From Actinomycetales bacterium (GTDB lineage: Bacteria; Actinomycetota; Actinomycetes; Actinomycetales; Cellulomonadaceae), in NCBI GenBank assembly GCA_015655615.1, contig JAATES010000312.1, forward strand, positions 1 to 10,155: 10,155 nucleotides of DNA, given 5' to 3'. The notes under the pieces were generated by a model that saw only the letters and a list, made by a program, of their open reading frames with translations, ran no database searches and had not been told where the DNA came from. A program made the translations under genes and the position numbers. Numbering within the stretch: the first letter of the stretch is position 1; the number at the start of each line of letters is the position of its first letter. Positions 6,834-10,155 of the stretch are shown in pieces.

Positions 6834-7953
6834 GCGCTATGACGCCGATGACGCCTCCAGGACGGGCCGGGCCGACGAACCTGCGGAACCCCAAGACCCG
6901 TCTTCGACATGGGGCTTGGAACGAGTGGTGCAAGGTGGCGCCGATGAGCTCGAGCGGGCGGCCGAGTCGGCGTTGCGGCCACGGTCATTGTCAGACTTTG
7001 TCGGTCAGCCAGTGGTGCGCGATCAGCTTTCACTGGTGCTGCAAGCGGCGCTGGCGCGCGGAGGCCCTCCCGATCATGTCCTGCTCTCCGGCCCACCCGG
7101 CCTGGGCAAGACCACCCTTGCCATGATCATCGCCGCAGAGCTCGGAGTGTCGTTGCGCGTGACCTCGGGGCCTGCCATCCAGCATGCGGGAGACCTCGCA
7201 GCCGTCTTGTCGTCACTGGCCGAGGGCGAGGTGCTGTTCATCGATGAGATCCATCGCCTGGCGCGCCCCGCAGAGGAATTGCTGTATGTGGCGATGGAAG
7301 ACTTCCGGGTTGACATCATCGTGGGCAAGGGGGCAGGTGCCAGCGCCATTCCGCTGAGCCTGCCGCGCTTCACCGCCGTGGGTGCGACCACCCGTGCGGG
7401 TCTGCTGCCCGCACCGCTGCGTGACCGATTCGGCTTCACGGGTCACCTCGACTTCTACGACGCCGCCGATCTGGAACGAGTCCTCACGCGTTCCGCCCGG
7501 CTGTTGGGAACAGACCTGCACCCGGCCGCAGCCGCGGAGATCGCCTCGCGATCACGCGGTACTCCCCGTATCGCGAACCGGCTGCTGCGCCGGGTACGCG
7601 ACTGGGCGGACGTGCGGGGTGACGGGACGCTCGACCTCGACGCGGCACAGGCCGCGTTGGCGGTGTACGAGGTGGACGACCGGGGTCTGGACCGACTCGA
7701 CCGTGCAGTGCTACGAGCGCTCTGCCTTCGCTTCGGGGGCGGCCCGGTCGGGCTGACCACTCTGGCCGTGACGGTGGGAGAGGAACCGGAGACCGTGGAG
7801 ACCGTGGCGGAGCCGTTCCTGGTCCGTGAGGGATTGATCGCCCGATCGCCCCGGGGGCGGGTGGCCACGGCGGCCGCCTGGGTACATCTGGGCCTGACCC
7901 CGTCGGAGTCCGGTTCGTCCGCTGTTGACCTCTCAGGCACCACACGTTTATGA
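6826..7953 (+). CDS. ruvB: Holliday junction branch migration ATPase RuvB
   Basis: RuvB is the hexameric AAA+ motor that drives branch migration with RuvA. Features in order are: Walker [10 protein letters not shown] (89-97), Walker B LFIDE followed by IHRL (137-144), sensor 1 GATTR (186-190), the PLRDRFG arginine-finger segment (197-203), [16 protein letters not shown] (245-260), and the C-terminal winged-helix domain with [19 protein letters not shown] (330-348). At 375 residues it is longer than the usual 340 or so, because about 45 polar, acidic residues precede the conserved [12 protein letters not shown], plus a short Ser/Thr tail. The ATG at 6826 overlaps the ruvA stop by 8 bp, implying coupling. 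ATG 6841 is out of frame, and no better start lies nearer the core apart from possible GTG codons in the extension. Confidence 0.97.
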   Translation: MTERYDADDASRTGRADEPAEPQDPSSTWGLERVVQGGADELERAAESALRPRSLSDFVGQPVVRDQLSLVLQAALARGGPPDHVLLSGPPGLGKTTLAMIIAAELGVSLRVTSGPAIQHAGDLAAVLSSLAEGEVLFIDEIHRLARPAEELLYVAMEDFRVDIIVGKGAGASAIPLSLPRFTAVGATTRAGLLPAPLRDRFGFTGHLDFYDAADLERVLTRSARLLGTDLHPAAAAEIASRSRGTPRIANRLLRRVRDWADVRGDGTLDLDAAQAALAVYEVDDRGLDRLDRAVLRALCLRFGGGPVGLTTLAVTVGEEPETVETVAEPFLVREGLIARSPRGRVATAAAWVHLGLTPSESGSSAVDLSGTTRL

Positions 7954-7976
7954 GACCAGGGTTTCGGCTTATCGGT

Positions 7977-8007
7977 TTGACCGCCTAGACTGCGGGAGAC
8001 CTATGCT
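7977..8007 (+). promoter_or_regulatory. Candidate promoter for yajC-secD
   Basis: The 81-bp gap between ruvB and yajC holds TTGACC (7977-7982), a close -35 match, and TATGCT (8002-8007), a -10 match, with a rather long 19-bp spacer. TAGACT (7986-7991) is an alternative -10 without a good -35. Either would make yajC-secD a transcription unit separate from ruvCAB. Confidence 0.4.
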
Positions 8008-8034
8008 CGTCGACTGGAAGTGTGGCACTGCCTC

Positions 8035-8424
8035 ATGGATCCCATCATCATCTTGCTCGTCGTTGTCGCGGGTGCGATGTTCTGGATGTCATCCAGACAA
8101 CGCAAGACGCAACGTGAGGCCATGGACTTCATCCAGACGTTGCAGCCAGGCACCCGGGTGACGACTGCATCGGGTTACATCGGAACGGTGGTCGAGGTCT
8201 CGGCCGACCAAGTGACCCTTGAATCTGTCCCGGGTGAGGGCCGCACGACCTGGCTCAAGGCGGCGATCCGTTCGCAGGTCACCGAGCCGGACGCCACCGA
8301 GGAGCCGGACGACGCGTCAAGCGACGCTGCGAGCGTGGCGGCGGCCGGCGAGGACGACATCGCCATCCCCGACTATGTTTCCAAGTTGATCGACAAACCG
8401 GATGTGGACGACACGAAGAAGTAG
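8035..8424 (+). CDS. yajC: Preprotein translocase accessory subunit YajC
   Basis: YajC is a small single-pass membrane protein that associates with SecDF and SecYEG. The 129 residues comprise an N-terminal TM helix (about 3-19, PIIILLVVVAGAMFWMS) and the classic basic turn SRQRKTQREAMDFIQTLQPGTRVTTASGYIG (split here as SRQRKTQREAM then DFIQTLQPGTRV). A small beta domain runs to TTWLKAAIRSQV. An Asp/Ser/Ala-rich acidic tail (about 88-129) is longer than in many relatives. I chose ATG 8035 because MDPIIILLV starts just before the TM helix as in the family. GTG 8020 would add five residues. The ribosome binding site is weak (GGAAG at 8016-8020 is rather far). secD follows after 88 bp. Confidence 0.92.
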   Translation: MDPIIILLVVVAGAMFWMSSRQRKTQREAMDFIQTLQPGTRVTTASGYIGTVVEVSADQVTLESVPGEGRTTWLKAAIRSQVTEPDATEEPDDASSDAASVAAAGEDDIAIPDYVSKLIDKPDVDDTKK

Positions 8425-8512
8425 TCGCCCATATCGGCAGGTCAGGGGCGGCGACATCGCCTCCCTGCTTTGAACCGCGCCTTGACTGGCGCACGAGAGA
8501 AGAGATACTCCG

Positions 8513-10155
8513 TTGGCAACCACCAACCACAGCAAGTCCCGTCCAGGTCGTACTCTGCTGTCATTGCTGATCCTCGTTCTGCTCCTGGCGGGCATCGTGT
8601 TCGGTGGCTATCAGTTCAAGTCTCAGAGCCTCACTCCTAACTTGGCCATCGACCTGGCGGGCGGGCGGCAGTTCATTCTGACGCCGGTGGCGACGAACAA
8701 CGCTGAGGTCACCGATGACGCGATCAACCAGGCGATCAGCATCATCCGCCAGCGGGTGGACGCCTCCGGCGTCTCCGAGGCAGAGATCACCAGCCAGGGC
8801 GGCAAGAACATCGTCGTGTCGCTTCCCGGCAACCCTAGTGACGACGTCAAGACCTTGGTGAGCAAGTCGGCTCAGATGCGGTTCCGCCCGGTGCTGGTGA
8901 TCGCTTCTCCGGAGGTCACCGACACCTCCACTGAAGCCGCAACCGCGGATGGCACCACGACGGACGGCACGACCGCCACGGACGGCACCACGACGGACGG
9001 CACGACCGCCACGGACGGTTCTGGCAGCACGGCGACCACGGGGGAGTCGTCGTCCCCTGCCACGACTGAGGAGTCTTCCAGTCCTGACGCATCCGACGAT
9101 GCGACGAAGGATCAATCGCTGGGAGCTCCTGGCCGAACGATCAAACCGGCAGGTTTCGTGACTCCGGTCACGGAGGGAGAGGCCACTGCGACGCCGGCAG
9201 AGACTGCGACGCCGGAGGCCACGGCCACGGCGACGCCGGACGCCACGGCGAAGCCGGCAGAGACTGCGACGCCGGACGCCACTGCGACCGACGGCTCCGC
9301 CGCGACGCCGGAGGCCACCGCGACGGACGACACTGCGACGGACGACACCGCGACGGACGACACCGCCGACGGTCCTAGCGCGTTGAGCCAGATCACGGAC
9401 GAGGATTACACGGCGTTTGCTGCTCTCGACTGCACGCTCCCCGAGAATCGCCAGGGTGGTAATACCGATGAGGCTGATGCCTTACTGCTCACCTGCGACC
9501 CCGACGGGACTGCCAAATACATTCTGGGCCCGGTGGAGATCGAGGGCACGGACATCAAGAACGCCACGTCGAGTTTGGAGACCACGCAGACCGGCCAGAC
9601 GCTGAACAGCTGGCAGGTCAATATGGACTTCACCAGTGCGGGCGGCGACGCCTTCGCGACGACCACGGGTCGGATCGCGTCGCTGGACTCCCCGCGCAAC
9701 CAGTTCGCGATGGTGCTGGATGGCCTGGTGATCGCGGCTCCGAGCGTGGCTACCACATTCGCTGGGAACGGCATCACCGGTGGGCAGGCCACCATCACAG
9801 GAGGGGACAGCGGATTCTCCCGAACCGAGGCGTCCACCCTGGCCAACCAGCTCAAGTTCGGTGCGCTTCCGCTGACCTTCGACATCAAGAGCGACCAGCA
9901 GATCTCCGCGACCCTTGGCTCTGAGCAGTTGGAGAAGGGGCTGATCGCCGGTGGTATCGGCCTGATCCTCGTGGTCATCTACTCGCTCTTCCAGTACCGG
10001 GCACTTGGCATGGTGACCATCGCCTCTCTGGTGGTGGCGGCCGCTCTGACCTACGGCGCCATCGCCCTGCTGTCGTGGGAGTCGGTGATGGGGCTGCGAT
10101 TGTCGCTGCCTGGAGTCGCAGGCCTGATCGTGGCCATCGGTATCACCGCCGACTC
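8513..10155 (+). CDS. secD: Protein translocase subunit SecD, N-terminal 547 residues (3' end outside window)
   Basis: SecD is an RND-family membrane protein that, with SecF, uses the proton gradient to pull exported proteins across the membrane. Seen here are TM1 (about 14-32) and the LTPNLAIDLAGGRQFIL motif (40-56), then the large extracellular P1 domain. The later motifs VLDGLVIAAPSV (401-412), TITGGDSGFSRTEA and LANQLKFGALPL come next. TM2 (about 477-493), TM3 (about 500-521) and the start of TM4 with LPGVAGLIVAIGITAD at the window edge follow. The P1 domain is interrupted at about 133-288 by a Thr/Asp/Ala/Pro-rich repetitive insert. Cys307 and Cys328 after it could form an external disulfide. 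The TTG start at 8513 is supported by the purine-rich GAGAGAAGAGA upstream and by an in-frame TGA at 8483 that leaves no ATG or GTG choice. Confidence 0.95.
   Translation, partial: MATTNHSKSRPGRTLLSLLILVLLLAGIVFGGYQFKSQSLTPNLAIDLAGGRQFILTPVATNNAEVTDDAINQAISIIRQRVDASGVSEAEITSQGGKNIVVSLPGNPSDDVKTLVSKSAQMRFRPVLVIASPEVTDTSTEAATADGTTTDGTTATDGTTTDGTTATDGSGSTATTGESSSPATTEESSSPDASDDATKDQSLGAPGRTIKPAGFVTPVTEGEATATPAETATPEATATATPDATAKPAETATPDATATDGSAATPEATATDDTATDDTATDDTADGPSALSQITDEDYTAFAALDCTLPENRQGGNTDEADALLLTCDPDGTAKYILGPVEIEGTDIKNATSSLETTQTGQTLNSWQVNMDFTSAGGDAFATTTGRIASLDSPRNQFAMVLDGLVIAAPSVATTFAGNGITGGQATITGGDSGFSRTEASTLANQLKFGALPLTFDIKSDQQISATLGSEQLEKGLIAGGIGLILVVIYSLFQYRALGMVTIASLVVAAALTYGAIALLSWESVMGLRLSLPGVAGLIVAIGITAD
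8951..9016 (+). repeat. Perfect 33-bp tandem duplication in secD
   Basis: Positions 8951-8983 are repeated without a mismatch at 8984-9016. Each copy encodes GTTTDGTTATD (residues 147-157 and 158-168). Internally each unit is itself built from two related GTT-x-D halves. The repeat keeps frame and lies in the disordered insert of SecD. Confidence 0.95.
9193..9276 (+). repeat. 24-bp direct repeat, 60 bp apart, in secD
   Basis: The 24 bases at 9193-9216 recur exactly at 9253-9276; both begin GCCGGCAGAGACTGCG. They encode PAETATP-type segments, and the sequence between them is made of further ATP/DAT variants. This is part of the same low-complexity insert. Confidence 0.85.
9320..9364 (+). repeat. 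Three 15-bp tandem units encoding ATDDT in secD
   Basis: GCGACGGACGACACT (9320-9334) is followed by two copies of GCGACGGACGACACC (9335-9349, 9350-9364). They encode three ATDDT pentapeptides at the C-terminal end of the SecD insert and differ by one silent base. Confidence 0.92.

Noticed and set aside
8949..9161. Plus-strand frame reading MAPRRTARPPRT repeats
   Set aside because: It is a frame-shifted reading of the SecD insert. The SecD frame is uninterrupted and has the family motifs on both sides.
8951..9364. Possible CRISPR-like or minisatellite array
   Set aside because: Units are contiguous or differ in length, have no unique spacers, and all keep the SecD reading frame.
8872..9396. 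Minus-strand frames rich in VAVSSVAVASGVAV, like a repetitive surface protein
   Set aside because: They are antisense to the SecD repeat insert, lie wholly within it, and lack a start context. Their repetition is inherited from the in-frame SecD repeats.

Overview
The window is a housekeeping stretch from a high-GC actinobacterium (Actinomycetota). Three things point there: a PimA-type phosphatidylinositol mannosyltransferase, many GTG/TTG starts, and the gene order pimA – small membrane protein – pdxS … pdxT – yebC – ruvC – ruvA – ruvB – yajC – secD, which is a known actinobacterial arrangement. The exact genus cannot be fixed by reading; a propionibacterial relative is a guess only.

Layout. 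Positions 1-1205 hold the 3' end of pimA and a translationally coupled, membrane-anchored LemA-like protein. pdxS (1249-2145) follows and ends at a strong UUCG-loop hairpin (2186-2223). A Nudix hydrolase gene (about 2225-2746) comes next. It converges with a minus-strand gene (2791-3675) for an unrecognised two-pass membrane protein with a YPQGG-repeat, proline-rich tail. From about 3777 a promoter region opens pdxT (3790-4392), which is followed 4 bp later by yebC (4397-5155). A gap of about 400 bp without a convincing gene leads to ruvC (5562-6122), ruvA (6207-6833) and ruvB (6826-7953). After a promoter-like gap, yajC (8035-8424) and the 5' part of secD (8513 to the window end) begin the secretion-accessory cluster, which normally continues into secF.

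How the genes work together. PdxS and PdxT form the DXP-independent pyridoxal 5'-phosphate synthase: PdxT releases ammonia from glutamine and PdxS builds PLP. Here the two genes are split by the Nudix gene and the opposite-strand membrane gene. RuvA, RuvB and RuvC move and resolve Holliday junctions. YebC belongs to a family linked to transcription regulation and, more recently, to translation. YajC and SecD are accessory parts of the Sec translocon.

Oddities. I see no mobile element, tRNA, rRNA, CRISPR array or evident new multi-gene system. The most notable items are: a 156-residue Thr/Asp/Ala-rich, tandemly repeated insert in SecD that includes a perfect 33-bp duplication; the terminator-like hairpin lying across the obvious ATG start of the Nudix gene; three start codons placed 6-7 nt after a -10-like hexamer (leaderless-type starts); and a perfect dyad in front of ruvA that partly resembles an SOS box.
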